Assembly: GCA_030065635.1 (NCBI GenBank)
Contig: JASJDJ010000015.1
Coordinates: 1-45,772 of the forward strand
From: Xenococcaceae cyanobacterium MO_188.B32
Lineage (GTDB): Bacteria; Cyanobacteriota; Cyanobacteriia; Cyanobacteriales; Xenococcaceae
Direction of reading: 5' to 3'
DNA: 45,772 nucleotides
Shown here: positions 26,531-34,584 of the stretch, in pieces
Layout: every line of letters starts with the position of its first letter
Numbering within the stretch: position 1 is the first letter of the stretch
Notes under the pieces: generated by a model
What the model saw: the letters and a program-made list of their open reading frames with translations, nothing else
Told to the model about the DNA's origin: nothing
The model's database searches: none
Made by a program: the position numbers and the translations under genes

Positions 26531-27594
26531 TAATTTTCGAGATTTAAACTTGCATTAAAATCTCTGTCTAACCTAAGAAAGCAATGAGGACAGGCGTAAG
26601 TTCGTATCTTTAAAGGCATCTTTTGGCGATGACCGCAGTTACTACATAGTTGACTGCTAGGAAAGAACCTATCGGCAATAATCAAATTAGAACCATAACG
26701 GGAGGTTTTATACTCCAGTTGAGTTCTAGTAATTCCAAAGGCAGCATCAGACAACGCCTGACTTAGATGGCGATTTTTAACTAGTCCGGCTACATTCAAA
26801 TCCTCAATAGTTATTTCGCCGTGGTTTTTGGCTAGATAACTAGTTAGATGGTCAATAGCGTTTTGTCTAATGTCGGCAATTTTGCGATGCGCCTTTGCTA
26901 CTCTTAACTTCGCTTTATACCAATTAGATGATTGAAAAACTTTTCGACTCAAATCTCTTTGCAATCTGGCTAATCTTTTTAAAGCTTTATTGTAAGCTTT
27001 CGGGTTTTCAAATACTACGCCAGACGAGAGGGTAGCTAGTTTTGATATTCCTAAATCCACTCCCACTTTTTCTCGATTTTTTGGGGTGGGTAAAAAATCT
27101 ACTTCTATAAAAAATGAAATAAACCAATCTCCTCCTTTCTCAGAAAAGGTGATTTTCTTGGTGGAACAGATGGGTAATTTTTCATAAGTCTTGAGCCAAC
27201 TAAAAAAAGGTAATTTATGGAGTTTCCCTCCCAGATTAATCGCTTTTCCTCCTGCATCAATGGTAAAACTGTTGCGGGATTTTCCTTTTTTCTTGAATCG
27301 GGGATAGTTAGCTACTCCTCGATAGAAACGTTTGAATGCTTCGTCTAAGTCGATGAAAACATACTGATAAATCCGAGAACTTAACTGAGACTGCCAAGGA
27401 TAATCGGGTTTGATGTAATTAGTGTAAAACTTTCTAACTAAAGCTTTGTTTAGTTTAATCCCTTCACTATAAGCTTTTTGTTTGAAATCTAATCCCCAAT
27501 TCCAAAGCCAGCGACTATAACCCGCGCACTGACGCATCAGTGTTTTTTGTTGGTTATTGAGCTTGAGTTTGGTCTTGTAGGATAGATATGACAT
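26371..27594 (-). mobile_element. tnpB: TnpB RNA-guided nuclease, IS200/IS605 type
   Basis: The 407-residue protein is complete. The N-terminal part has YSRWLWNWGLD and ANYPRFKKKGKSRNSF. The RuvC residues are D in VGVDLGISKLAT, E in ITIEDLNVAGL and D in LDRDFNASLNL. The zinc finger is CSNCGHRQ...CPHC. The last 50 residues (from about TSNSRVLS) are unlike the family and are encoded by the hairpin-rich right end. No tnpA is present, so it is a stand-alone element. Its right end faces the GST gene. The left end lies between 27595 and about 27720. Confidence 0.92.
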
Positions 27595-27733
27595 ATAGAT
27601 ATTTTAATTTACTTTTGAGATACAAAACAATTCTCTCTCTATCCTTAAAATCCTAGACATTATGGGGGTATTTGTCTATTTATGTCTATAAAATTAGCTA
27701 CTAGACTTAAGCTCTCTCTAACCTATACCTTCT

Positions 27734-28375
27734 TTAATCTCCACTTAACCAAGAAATCGCACTTCTAATCCATTCTTCTACATTGGGATTTTTAAGCAAT
27801 TGATTATCTTGACTTATTGCCGAGATTGCTTGTTCGATCTCTTCTTGAGTATAGCCTAATGCCAACAGAGTCATTTCCAAATCTTCGATAATTTCTGTTC
27901 TAGGAATAACATAGGTATTAGAAGTTGATATCTGAACTCCTGCTACTTCTTTCCAATGTGCCAATTTTGTTTTTAATTCTAAAACAAGACGTTCTGCAGT
28001 TTTTTTGCCAATACCAGGGGTTTTCGTCAGAGTAGGAATATTATTGTTGACGATCGCGCCAACTAGATCGTTAATACCCAAACTATCAATCAGTGCGATC
28101 GCGCTTTGTGTCCCAATCCCACTAACTCCAATCAACTGACGAAATAAATCTCTTTCCGCTACAGAAGCAAAACCATAAAGTATCTGTCGATCTTCTCTGA
28201 TTTGTTGATCGGTAAAAATTTGCACTGTTTCTTCTATTTCTACAGACAACTTACGAGCAAGACGAGAAGCAATTTGGACTTCGTAGCCAATTTGGTTCAC
28301 TTCTATAATCAAAATAATTCGATTGGTGGTGTTTTTAGTTATTTCTATTACTTTGCCTTTTAAATAGCTAATCAT
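27734..28375 (-). CDS. ruvA: Holliday junction branch-migration protein RuvA
   Basis: RuvA binds four-way junctions and loads RuvB. The 213-residue protein has the N-terminal OB-like domain (MISYLKGKVIEI), the helix-hairpin-helix motifs with LIGVSGIGTQSAIALI and LTKTPGIGKKTAERLVLELK, and the C-terminal RuvB-contact domain EMTLLALGYTQEEIEQAI (as DLEMTLLALGYT). It is separate from ruvB, as in other cyanobacteria. Confidence 0.97.
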   Translation of the reverse strand: MISYLKGKVIEITKNTTNRIILIIEVNQIGYEVQIASRLARKLSVEIEETVQIFTDQQIREDRQILYGFASVAERDLFRQLIGVSGIGTQSAIALIDSLGINDLVGAIVNNNIPTLTKTPGIGKKTAERLVLELKTKLAHWKEVAGVQISTSNTYVIPRTEIIEDLEMTLLALGYTQEEIEQAISAISQDNQLLKNPNVEEWIRSAISWLSGD

Positions 28376-28385
28376 TCATTGGTGG

Positions 28386-28424
28386 TTAGTTGTTAGTTGT
28401 TAGTTGTTAGTTGTTAGTTGTTAG
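28386..28424. repeat. TTAGTTG heptad array
   Basis: Five exact TTAGTTG units (28386-28420) and a partial sixth. The array begins 11 bp upstream of the ruvA start codon (28375) on the minus-strand 5' side, so it occupies the promoter/leader. Copy number may vary between strains. Confidence 0.85.
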
Positions 28425-28442
28425 CCGATCGACGAGACATAA

Positions 28443-28988
28443 CTAACTCGGTAATAAGCGATTAACTTCAATTGCGATATTAGGAAAAGCAAGAGGATTA
28501 ATCAGACCATTCGTTAATTTTTTACTTTCTTTATATTCGCTATTTTGAGGATTAGTGAATACTCGAAGTTGGTTATTTTGTAAATCTATAATCCAATATT
28601 CAGCAATTTGATTACGAGCGTATATTCTTTTCTTCTCCTTTAAGTCTTTTTCAAGAGAAGAATTAGCTATTTCGATTAACCAATAAATATCTTGAGGATA
28701 AGGATGATGATTGGTATAATTCGCGATAGGAGTCCGAATTATGGCTATATCTGGTTCTAATTCTGAATTGTCTAGAGTAACAGGATGGCCTTCACTAACT
28801 ACAGCTAAATCCCTGAGTAATTCTCTTAAATAATCAGTGACAGAAAGACTAATGTAGCTATGAGGGACACCCTCTGGACTCATTTGAATTATATCTCCCT
28901 CTATAAGTTCTACTGGTTTATCTTCTAAAATTCCTGTGGCGATCGCCCTATGATAATCTTCGATCGACCATTTGTAAGTAACAAGCAT
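28443..28988 (-). CDS. Uma2-family (DUF820) nuclease-fold protein
   Basis: The 181-residue protein has the PD-(D/E)XK-like DUF820 fold: YHRAIATGILEDKPVELIEGDIIQMSP, then LEPDIAIIR (catalytic D), and IYWLIEIANSSLEKDLKEK (E-x-A). The family is greatly expanded in cyanobacteria, with no fixed function. It is followed 6 bp away by the sucrose-phosphate phosphatase gene on the same strand, reading from that gene into this one. Confidence 0.88.
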   Translation of the reverse strand: MLVTYKWSIEDYHRAIATGILEDKPVELIEGDIIQMSPEGVPHSYISLSVTDYLRELLRDLAVVSEGHPVTLDNSELEPDIAIIRTPIANYTNHHPYPQDIYWLIEIANSSLEKDLKEKKRIYARNQIAEYWIIDLQNNQLRVFTNPQNSEYKESKKLTNGLINPLAFPNIAIEVNRLLPS

Positions 28989-28993
28989 AGTTT

Positions 28994-29743
28994 TTATTTA
29001 ACAAACCCAAAGTATTCCAGTCCTTCTAAAATACCACCAGCACAATGAGCTTGAGCTAAATAGAGAGTTTTATCTTGATTTTGATGATACCACTGGCGTA
29101 ATTCTAGCTTAGCATTGCCCACAATAATTCCTTTTTCTTCTCCTCTAAATAAGGCAATATCATTCCCAGAGTCGCCACAAGCTACAGTTGTTTCGGCAGA
29201 TACCTCCCATTTATGCCTTAGAAATTGTAAGGCTAATCCTTTATCTCCATTACTAGGTAGAATATCTAAGTCTTTGCTACCACTATAAATAAGTTTTATT
29301 TTCAAATCTCGATCGACTAGATCGGATTCTAGTTGTGGTAATACCTCTTCAGCTGCTGATTCAGATAGATAGTAACTAATTTTAAAGGGATTTTGTTCCG
29401 ATTCTGGTTGGGGAGTAAGATCGACATAATTATCGGCAATCCCGACTATTTTGTCTCTATTCCATCCCTGAGATAGAACTTCTGCCCATTCTCGATCGCA
29501 TTGAGCTTCAGTGGGCTCGAAGTATATTTCGGTGCCGACAGAGGTAATTAAAGCATCTGGGGGCAAAAGAGATTTTTCTGTGGCTAGTTGTCGATATAAG
29601 TAGAGCGATCTACCTGTAGAATAAACAATTTTCGTACCGTATTGCTGACGATGATAATCTAATTTTTCATTTAAAGCAGCCAAAGCAGTATCATCACCGA
29701 CAAGGGTATGGTCTAAATCTGTTACAAATAAAAATGGGTTCAT
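28994..29743 (-). CDS. spp: Sucrose-phosphate phosphatase
   Basis: This HAD-type phosphatase releases phosphate from sucrose-6-phosphate, the last step of compatible-solute sucrose synthesis. The 249-residue protein has the nucleophile motif TDLDHTL (D9, D11), VYSTGRSLY, and CGDSGNDIALF (motif IV). SYYLSE and the length match cyanobacterial stand-alone Spp. The start ATG lies within a 29-bp sequence that is repeated exactly at 30510-30538, so the gene's 5' leader has been duplicated by an insertion event. Confidence 0.92.
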   Translation of the reverse strand: MNPFLFVTDLDHTLVGDDTALAALNEKLDYHRQQYGTKIVYSTGRSLYLYRQLATEKSLLPPDALITSVGTEIYFEPTEAQCDREWAEVLSQGWNRDKIVGIADNYVDLTPQPESEQNPFKISYYLSESAAEEVLPQLESDLVDRDLKIKLIYSGSKDLDILPSNGDKGLALQFLRHKWEVSAETTVACGDSGNDIALFRGEEKGIIVGNAKLELRQWYHQNQDKTLYLAQAHCAGGILEGLEYFGFVK

Positions 29744-29766
29744 CTGACTTCACTTCAATTCAAATT
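29738..29766. repeat. 29-bp direct repeat, copy 1
   Basis: GTTCATCTGACTTCACTTCA plus nine further bases is identical to 30510-30538. It contains the spp start codon and leader. It bounds the TA cassette on one side. Confidence 0.95.
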
Positions 29767-29898
29767 GGTTTTTTAGATTAATTACTGAATTTTAGAGTGA
29801 TTTTGTGTCACTAATTATTAGTTGAATTGCAATCAACTATTATAAGATTAGACCAACTATATTTCAGGTCGTCTAATAATTACAACCTAAATAGATTA

Positions 29899-30129
29899 AT
29901 GAGCATGGTAAGTTCTAATTTATCTTTTGACGAAGTACTCAATAACGTAGAGTCTTTGACCGTGGAAGACCAAGATTTATTGTTTGAAATCGTACAAAAG
30001 CGACGAATTGAAGCGAGAAGAGAAGAAATAGCTAAAAACGCCCAAGAAACTATTAAATCATTTCAGAATGATACCGCAATGATAGGCGATCTAGATAGTC
30101 TTAAAGCAGATTTGCTTGAAGAGGAATGA
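29899..30129 (+). CDS. Antitoxin of a type II TA pair
   Basis: The 76-residue product (start at 29899; an earlier ATG at 29827 gives an unrelated-looking tail) has SFDEVLNNVESLTVEDQDLL and FEIVQKRRIEARREEIAKNA. This resembles a common cyanobacterial antitoxin family of about 75 residues that goes with RelE-like toxins. It overlaps the toxin start by 4 bp (ATGA at 30126-30129). It appears intact. Confidence 0.72.
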   Translation: MSMVSSNLSFDEVLNNVESLTVEDQDLLFEIVQKRRIEARREEIAKNAQETIKSFQNDTAMIGDLDSLKADLLEEE

Positions 30130-30411
30130 GAAGTTTAGTTTGGGATAATAGCTTTAAGCGAGCTTTTAAACGTCTAATTCGCAAAAAATCCTCAGCTTAA
30201 GACCGAAATTTTTATGGTATTGGAATTATTATTAGAAAATCCATATAACCCTATTTTAAAAGCGCACAAACTCAAAGGTAAGTTAGATGGATTATGGGCT
30301 TGTTGGGTAGAATACGATTGCAGAATTATTTACACTTTCCAATCTAAAAATAATTCTCAAGAAGAGTATATTTTGTTAATCGATATTGGTACTCATGACG
30401 AAGTTTATTAA
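30126..30411 (+). pseudogene. RelE/YafQ-type toxin with frameshift
   Basis: The frame opens MRSLVWDNSFKRAFKRLIRK and soon hits a stop. If one A is removed from the A6 run at 30183-30188, the reading continues as NPQLKTEIFMVLELLLENPY, then LKGKLDGLWACWVEYDCRII, ending in LLIDIGTHDEVY. This is a full-length RelE-superfamily toxin with the expected GLWAC-EYDCRIIY core. The gene is thus frameshifted at a homopolymer. It may be an inactivating mutation, slippage-controlled expression, or a sequencing error. Confidence 0.75.
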
Positions 30412-30456
30412 AATAATCTTTGATAAGTCAACGGTACGTAAACAATACTAATCTCA

Positions 30457-30519
30457 ATGAAACCATTTACTGTTAGGGAAGCGAGAGATAATCTTTATCG
30501 TTTAAAAGAGTTCATCTGA
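30457..30519 (+). pseudogene. YefM-type antitoxin 5' fragment
   Basis: The short frame MKPFTVREARDNLYRLKEFI followed by a stop starts like a YefM/Phd antitoxin (F-V-REAR-NLY-L). The normal gene goes on for about 60 more residues. It breaks exactly where the second 29-bp repeat begins, so the cassette end cut this gene. Confidence 0.6.
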
Positions 30520-30538
30520 CTTCACTTCAATTCAAATT
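30510..30538. repeat. 29-bp direct repeat, copy 2
   Basis: Exact copy of 29738-29766 in the same orientation. Here it contains the stop codon of the minus-strand relic (30527-30529), which fits an original order of relic gene, then spp, before the cassette arrived. Confidence 0.95.
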
Positions 30539-30754
30539 TGCTTTATCAAAATTTAATTCTGACCTTAAATCATCTATATATTCAAAAGAAAGCTGTTCTC
30601 TTTCCTCTTCTGGAGTGAAAATGGCCGAAAAGCCTACCAAATAATTACCGTTATTGGGTTTAAGTCCACTTTCTTGCACTAAACCACTCCTTTGTCCGAC
30701 TAATTTGACATTATTATTGCGATAGTCGCGCTCGTGATTATGCTCGGCGTAATG
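30527..30754 (-). pseudogene. Unidentified minus-strand gene 3' fragment
   Basis: An open frame of 75 codons ends with LSFEYIDDLRSELNFDKANL and a last N. It includes RSGLVQESGLKPNNGNYLVG and FSAIFTPEEERE. There is no ATG; a GTG at 30679 would give 50 residues. Codon use and composition look protein-like. I do not recognise it. On its 5' side it runs into an antisense glycine-zipper gene fragment, so it is truncated there. Confidence 0.4.
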
Positions 30755-31065
30755 CTAGAGGTGGAACATTTAAGGGTGCTGGGAGTGGGGCTGCTATTGG
30801 AGCAATCATCGGTGCGATCGCTGGTGATGCTGGAAAAGGAGCAGCAATTGGTGCAGGTCTTGGCGCAGTTGGTGGTACTATTCGTAAATCTGAAGGTGAA
30901 GATAGAGCCAACCTAATCATCTTTATGCATGCCTTCATAAATGGCAAAACCAATAACACAACGATCGATGCTCCATTACTCGCTGAGGCAACCAATACGA
31001 TTGTCGATACTTGCATTGATAATCCTGATAGTGCATTACTTGGCGTTTTTGAACAAAATCGTTAA
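30721..31065 (+). pseudogene. Glycine-zipper protein, 5'-truncated
   Basis: About 114 codons encode DSRARDYARRNARGGTFKGA, then a glycine zipper with GAAIGAIIGAIAGDAGKGAA and IGAGLGAVGG, and a polar tail ending LGVFEQNR. Such zippers insert in membranes. No start codon is found in frame before a TGA upstream. A signal peptide is also missing. A good terminator follows at 31088, so the 3' side is original and the 5' side was lost. Confidence 0.65.
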
Positions 31066-31087
31066 TTGCCCTCAGTGCAACTAAGTC

Positions 31088-31123
31088 GATCGCCAATTCT
31101 GGTTATTGGCGATCTCGTTTTTT
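31088..31123 (+). terminator. Rho-independent terminator
   Basis: GATCGCCAAT (31088-31097) and ATTGGCGATC (31105-31114) form an exact 10-bp stem with a 7-nt loop, followed by TCGTTTTTT. It ends the glycine-zipper transcript, and lies 13 bp from the convergent binding-protein gene. Confidence 0.88.
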
Positions 31124-31135
31124 AAACATAAAAGC

Positions 31136-32062
31136 TTATAGTTCTCTTGTCGGAATTTCTTCTTTAAAATCAACAATAAGTTGCATAGTTTCTAACATTA
31201 AATCGCGTAAATCTCTAGTCAAAGGTACTTTACCTTGAGAACCAAACCAGCGCTCAAATAAAGTCACAGAGCTTGGTTGACCAGATAACATACCTTGCAT
31301 AAAGCGAATCAAAGCATAATTAACATTATTCATTAATTGCGAGTTATCTTCAGGAATCATACAAGCAATACCTTCTTGAGAATAGTACCCTGAAATAGTA
31401 TAATCTTCAGCATTTTCAATAGTTTGTAACCAGCTTTCTAGTAAAATACCATCATCAGCAAAAGCATCAATTTTTCCATGTTTTAAAGCTAAATATCCTT
31501 CTTTTCGATCTCGAAGATAAACTATTTGCGCTTGGGGTTCAGCTTTTTTTATAGCTATTTCATTAGTAGTTCCTGGCAAAACACCAATTTTTTTGCCAAT
31601 TAAAGATTGAGCAATAGTCGAGTAATCATTTTGCTTAACTAATAGTCTTGTTCCTACAATACTATAGCTAACTGAAAAATCTACTTGTCGCTCTCTTTCC
31701 CAAGTAAAACTACTCGCATCACAAACAATATCCACCTCATTTTTTACTAATTTAGTAATTCTTTCTTTTGGTTCGAGGGCAACTAATTTTAATTCAATTT
31801 CCCGACCTAATTCTTTTTCTAGTTGCTTTTGAATCAGAGTGAGCATATCTACAGAATAACCCACTAACTGTCCTTCTTTGTTGGTATAGGCAAAGGGTAG
31901 TGCATCTTTGCTTGTACCTGCGGTTAAAACTCCTGTTCTAGCTACTTTTTCGATAACCGTCTCGGCTGTAGCAATTTGTGTAGTTAGAAGTGTACCCAGA
32001 AGGGTAATACTAGACAACCATAGTTTTAATAATTTACTGCCCTGATATTGGTAACGAAGCAT
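31136..32062 (-). CDS. Amino-acid ABC transporter substrate-binding protein
   Basis: The 308-residue protein has a signal peptide (hydrophobic LKLWLSSITLLGTLLTTQIA, cleaved after TAETV-like sequence) and a family-3 periplasmic binding domain: VLTAGTSKDALPFAYTNKEG, LVGYSVDMLTLIQ, VDIVCDASSFTWERERQVDF and IGKKIGVLPGTTNE. The family binds polar amino acids such as glutamate or arginine. The arginine normally contacting the substrate carboxylate would be in the S-x-T-xxR segment, seen here as SSFTWERE. No permease or ATPase gene is adjacent. Confidence 0.9.
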   Translation of the reverse strand: MLRYQYQGSKLLKLWLSSITLLGTLLTTQIATAETVIEKVARTGVLTAGTSKDALPFAYTNKEGQLVGYSVDMLTLIQKQLEKELGREIELKLVALEPKERITKLVKNEVDIVCDASSFTWERERQVDFSVSYSIVGTRLLVKQNDYSTIAQSLIGKKIGVLPGTTNEIAIKKAEPQAQIVYLRDRKEGYLALKHGKIDAFADDGILLESWLQTIENAEDYTISGYYSQEGIACMIPEDNSQLMNNVNYALIRFMQGMLSGQPSSVTLFERWFGSQGKVPLTRDLRDLMLETMQLIVDFKEEIPTREL

Positions 32063-32170
32063 AATTGCAATTTGGTATTTTTAAAGTTTATTTTGTCAGA
32101 TTAGATTATGAAATGAGGTCATCTGATTTTAAGATAAATCAACCAAATTAATTAATGAAACAATTAAATC

Positions 32171-32189
32171 TGTAATGGGCGACATTACA
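32171..32189. repeat. 7-bp inverted repeat upstream of the binding-protein gene
   Basis: TGTAATG (32171-32177) and CATTACA (32183-32189) are exact complements with a 5-nt spacer. They lie about 110 bp upstream of the binding-protein start. This could be an operator. Confidence 0.35.
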
Positions 32190-32229
32190 CCTGAGTTAGA
32201 TTGGCAACCTTATAGTTAATTTAGATTTT

Positions 32230-32418
32230 ATGTATCATAATCCACTGCTCAATACTGAGATAGATATCTTAGTATTACTTTTGGTTGCTTGTCTAGCAGC
32301 GATCGCCCTAAAAAAACTTAAATTTCCTCATACCATAGGATTAGTAATTAAGCGAATAAAATTCAAGCTAACGATTGACGAAGATACTCGATTGGATTCA
32401 TCTAGTTGTTTAGAATGA
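32230..32418 (+). pseudogene. Na+/H+ antiporter N-terminal fragment
   Basis: The frame begins MYHNPLLNTEIDILVLLLVA and then CLAAIALKKLKFPHTIGLVI, the first transmembrane helix and LP-T-GLV motif of CPA1/NhaP antiporters. After about 42 residues the hydrophobic sequence changes to a polar tail and stops. The other 11 or so helices are missing. It is a relic. Confidence 0.6.
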
Positions 32419-32486
32419 TACCATTGTAAGATCATAAAAGCGATCGGGCATAGCCTGCCAGCGAAGCCGAGCGCAAAAAACTAAAA

Positions 32487-33098
32487 ATGATTGCATCACA
32501 AACCAAACCCATAAGTTTTGAGGCATTTCTGGAATGGTATCCAGACGATGGTAAACGCTACGAATTAATTGAAGGTGTAATTGTTGAAATGTTACCCACA
32601 GGTTCTCATGAGGATATTAGTGGTTTTCTTGTCGCTGAATTGAACTTTGAAATTCGTAAGCAGAATTTACCCTATTCTATTCCCAAAAACTGCCTACTCA
32701 AGCCTCTTGCACCTCGTTCTGGATATCTACCTGATGTAGCAGTTGTTAATCGAGAATTTATTAAAGATGAACCCCTGTGGAACAAATCATCAGTTATTCA
32801 AAATGGTCAAACTGTTCCTCTGGTAATTGAAGTGGTTAGCACTAACTGGCGAGATGATTACGGGCATAAATTCGTTGAGTACGAAGCAATGGGAATTACC
32901 GAATATTGGCTCGTCGATTATTGTGCTTTAGGTGCAGTGCGTTACATTGGTAAACCCAAGCAACTAACAATTACTATCTGCAAGTTAATTGAAGGGGAAT
33001 ATCAGATGGAAAAATTTGTAAAAGGCGAGCGATTAAAATCTAGTGTTTTTCCTGAACTTGAATTGACTACTGATGGGATTTTTCAAGCAGCAGAATAA
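32487..33098 (+). CDS. Uma2-family (DUF820) nuclease-fold protein
   Basis: The 203-residue protein is a second DUF820 member: FEAFLEWYPDDGKRYELIEG, then SGYLPDVAVVNREF (catalytic D) and TVPLVIEVVSTNWRDDYGHK (E-V-V-S), then EYEAMGITEYWLVD. It is only loosely similar to the copy at 28443-28988. It is preceded by a GC-rich spacer (32440-32478) that resembles an intergenic palindromic repeat. Confidence 0.9.
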   Translation: MIASQTKPISFEAFLEWYPDDGKRYELIEGVIVEMLPTGSHEDISGFLVAELNFEIRKQNLPYSIPKNCLLKPLAPRSGYLPDVAVVNREFIKDEPLWNKSSVIQNGQTVPLVIEVVSTNWRDDYGHKFVEYEAMGITEYWLVDYCALGAVRYIGKPKQLTITICKLIEGEYQMEKFVKGERLKSSVFPELELTTDGIFQAAE

Positions 33099-33164
33099 GA
33101 ATTCTCTTCAGCTTCGATACTTCTTTTTGATGATGCTCACTATTTGGCGATCGCAATCCCAAAA

Positions 33165-33506
33165 CTACTTACTTCTCTGAGAAAGATAACCACCAACTAA
33201 AATCGCAATTAAAATCGCAGGATACAATTGTCCGATAATCGCTTCTAAATTGGTCAGCATTTTTGCTAAAGGACTAACAGGAATAATATCTCCATAACGA
33301 GGCTGGCGATCGCGAAAGATAAAGGTATTGAAAGGTGCGACAATAGCTCGATTTTTTTCGACCGTAGCGATCCATGCAGATACCTGTTCTCCATCTTGAA
33401 GATTGGTTCCGCCTTCATCAATACGGATGGTCACTCGGACTGACCTTTCTCCAGAGGAAACCGACGGACTGACAGAAAACACCGTTCCTTTAGCACTGGC
33501 TGCTAC
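33165..33506 (-). pseudogene. Chimeric relic: HlyD-type 3' part fused to K+ channel end
   Basis: Two unrelated pieces share one frame. Residues encoded by about 33506-33305 read KGTVFSVSPSVSSGERSVRV, then VEKNRAIVAPFNTFIFRDRQ, the late part of a membrane-fusion (HlyD-type) protein. They join at PRYGDIIPVSPLAKMLTNLE to IIGQLYPAILIAILVGGYL, the pore end and last helix of an ion-channel 2 (K+) protein. The normal TVGYGD filter is reduced to RYGD. A GTG at 33482 is the first start. I read it as a deletion junction. Confidence 0.6.
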
Positions 33507-33753
33507 TTATTGTAGTTTTAATAATCAAAGACAAGTATAAATTACGCTGAAACTTCTAGTCATATACAATACATATGCAATAGAAGATTTCAGCAAGGTG
33601 TTATTTTATACTTGCACATTAGTAAGCTGATGTGCATTTAACTTGGGTATTCCCCATTGCCTGTTAAGAAGTTCCCTGTTCCCTTTGAGGAATTTAGGTA
33701 TCCCAATCTAAATGCTCAACAGCTTAACTAAAAATAAATAACAAGGAGATAAA

Positions 33754-33954
33754 ATGTTTTTTCGTAGGGCCCAATTTATCGTGTTAACCTGCATCGCAGT
33801 TTTTCTATTTCTTCTTTGTCTTGAAGTTGCTCATATGGATCGAACTTTAGCTCAAGGGAATCCACAAAAAGTAACTATTTGCAGTCCTGATAACTCGGAT
33901 AAATGTGTAGACGTTACCAGTGGTGGTAGGCTAGAGGTAAAAACCCTAAAGTAA
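33754..33954 (+). CDS. Small secreted protein
   Basis: The 66-residue product has a strong signal peptide (MFFRRAQFIVLTCIAVFLFL LCLEV, in two parts) ending near TLAQG, leaving about 30 mature residues with two cysteines (VTICSPDNSDKCVDVTSGGR). An AAGGAGAT ribosome site sits 7 bp before ATG. It is the first gene of a plus-strand cassette with a membrane protein and a lipase, inside a broken efflux gene. Function unknown. Confidence 0.6.
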   Translation: MFFRRAQFIVLTCIAVFLFLLCLEVAHMDRTLAQGNPQKVTICSPDNSDKCVDVTSGGRLEVKTLK

Positions 33955-33969
33955 GTTAAGGGACTTGCA

Positions 33970-33990
33970 GTCATGGGGAATACCCATGGC
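33970..33990 (+). terminator. Hairpin after the small secreted gene
   Basis: GTCATGGG (33970-33977) pairs with CCCATGGC (33983-33990), with one T-G pair and a 5-nt loop. There is no T-run, so it may attenuate or stabilise rather than terminate. It follows the stop by 15 bp. Confidence 0.35.
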
Positions 33991-34059
33991 TGAAATTAAA
34001 TTGTGCTACCAATAATTTAAATAGTTATCCAGCATTATTCAAGTTACCTAACACCATAA

Positions 34060-34584
34060 TTGATGAACGAACCCAGTTATCAAGATTTAAAAATTAACAA
34101 GCCGATAGAACCCCCATCTTTAACACAAGTTGAGTCTATAATGCCAGGTTTCAATACGGTATTACAGATCAATCATGCAGTCAGAAAATTAATCTTTGAC
34201 TATGCCCTAATTGCAGCAATCCTAGGTCTATTCCGCTTCTATAACGTGGGCTCTGTTCTAAATTTCTTAACTTTGTTGTTACTAAATTTAGTAATGGCAA
34301 TTCATATTAGTCGCCATTGGAGAACCTTTAAAGATAAAAAATTCGTTACCATAACTCATCTCAGTTTGAGCTTTTTGAGCTCATTTGTGCTCGCCATTTT
34401 AGTTCGTGGTCTATTCTCTATTTTAAGTATCTTTATACCTTTAATGATTGTGCTTAATGCCCCTGTCGGTCACGCCATTTTAACCTTGCTATTTGGGAAT
34501 GCGGTAAATCAGCTATATCTTAGTGCTAAAGAAATCGATCGGCAAACTCTGGAAAAAATACTTAAAAATAAGAGTCTAATATGA
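34060..34584 (+). CDS. Multi-helix membrane protein in lipase cassette
   Basis: The 174-residue protein has a polar start, then about four hydrophobic helices (about 46-64, 67-82, 100-120 and 120-142). I do not recognise a family. The segment MPGFNTVLQINHAVRKLIFD precedes the first helix. The last codons overlap the lipase start by 4 bp (ATGA), so they are translationally coupled. It may anchor or assist the lipase. Confidence 0.65.
   Translation: MMNEPSYQDLKINKPIEPPSLTQVESIMPGFNTVLQINHAVRKLIFDYALIAAILGLFRFYNVGSVLNFLTLLLLNLVMAIHISRHWRTFKDKKFVTITHLSLSFLSSFVLAILVRGLFSILSIFIPLMIVLNAPVGHAILTLLFGNAVNQLYLSAKEIDRQTLEKILKNKSLI

Noticed and set aside
28386-28424. Heptad array considered as a CRISPR
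   Set aside because: Units are 7 bp and adjacent without spacers.
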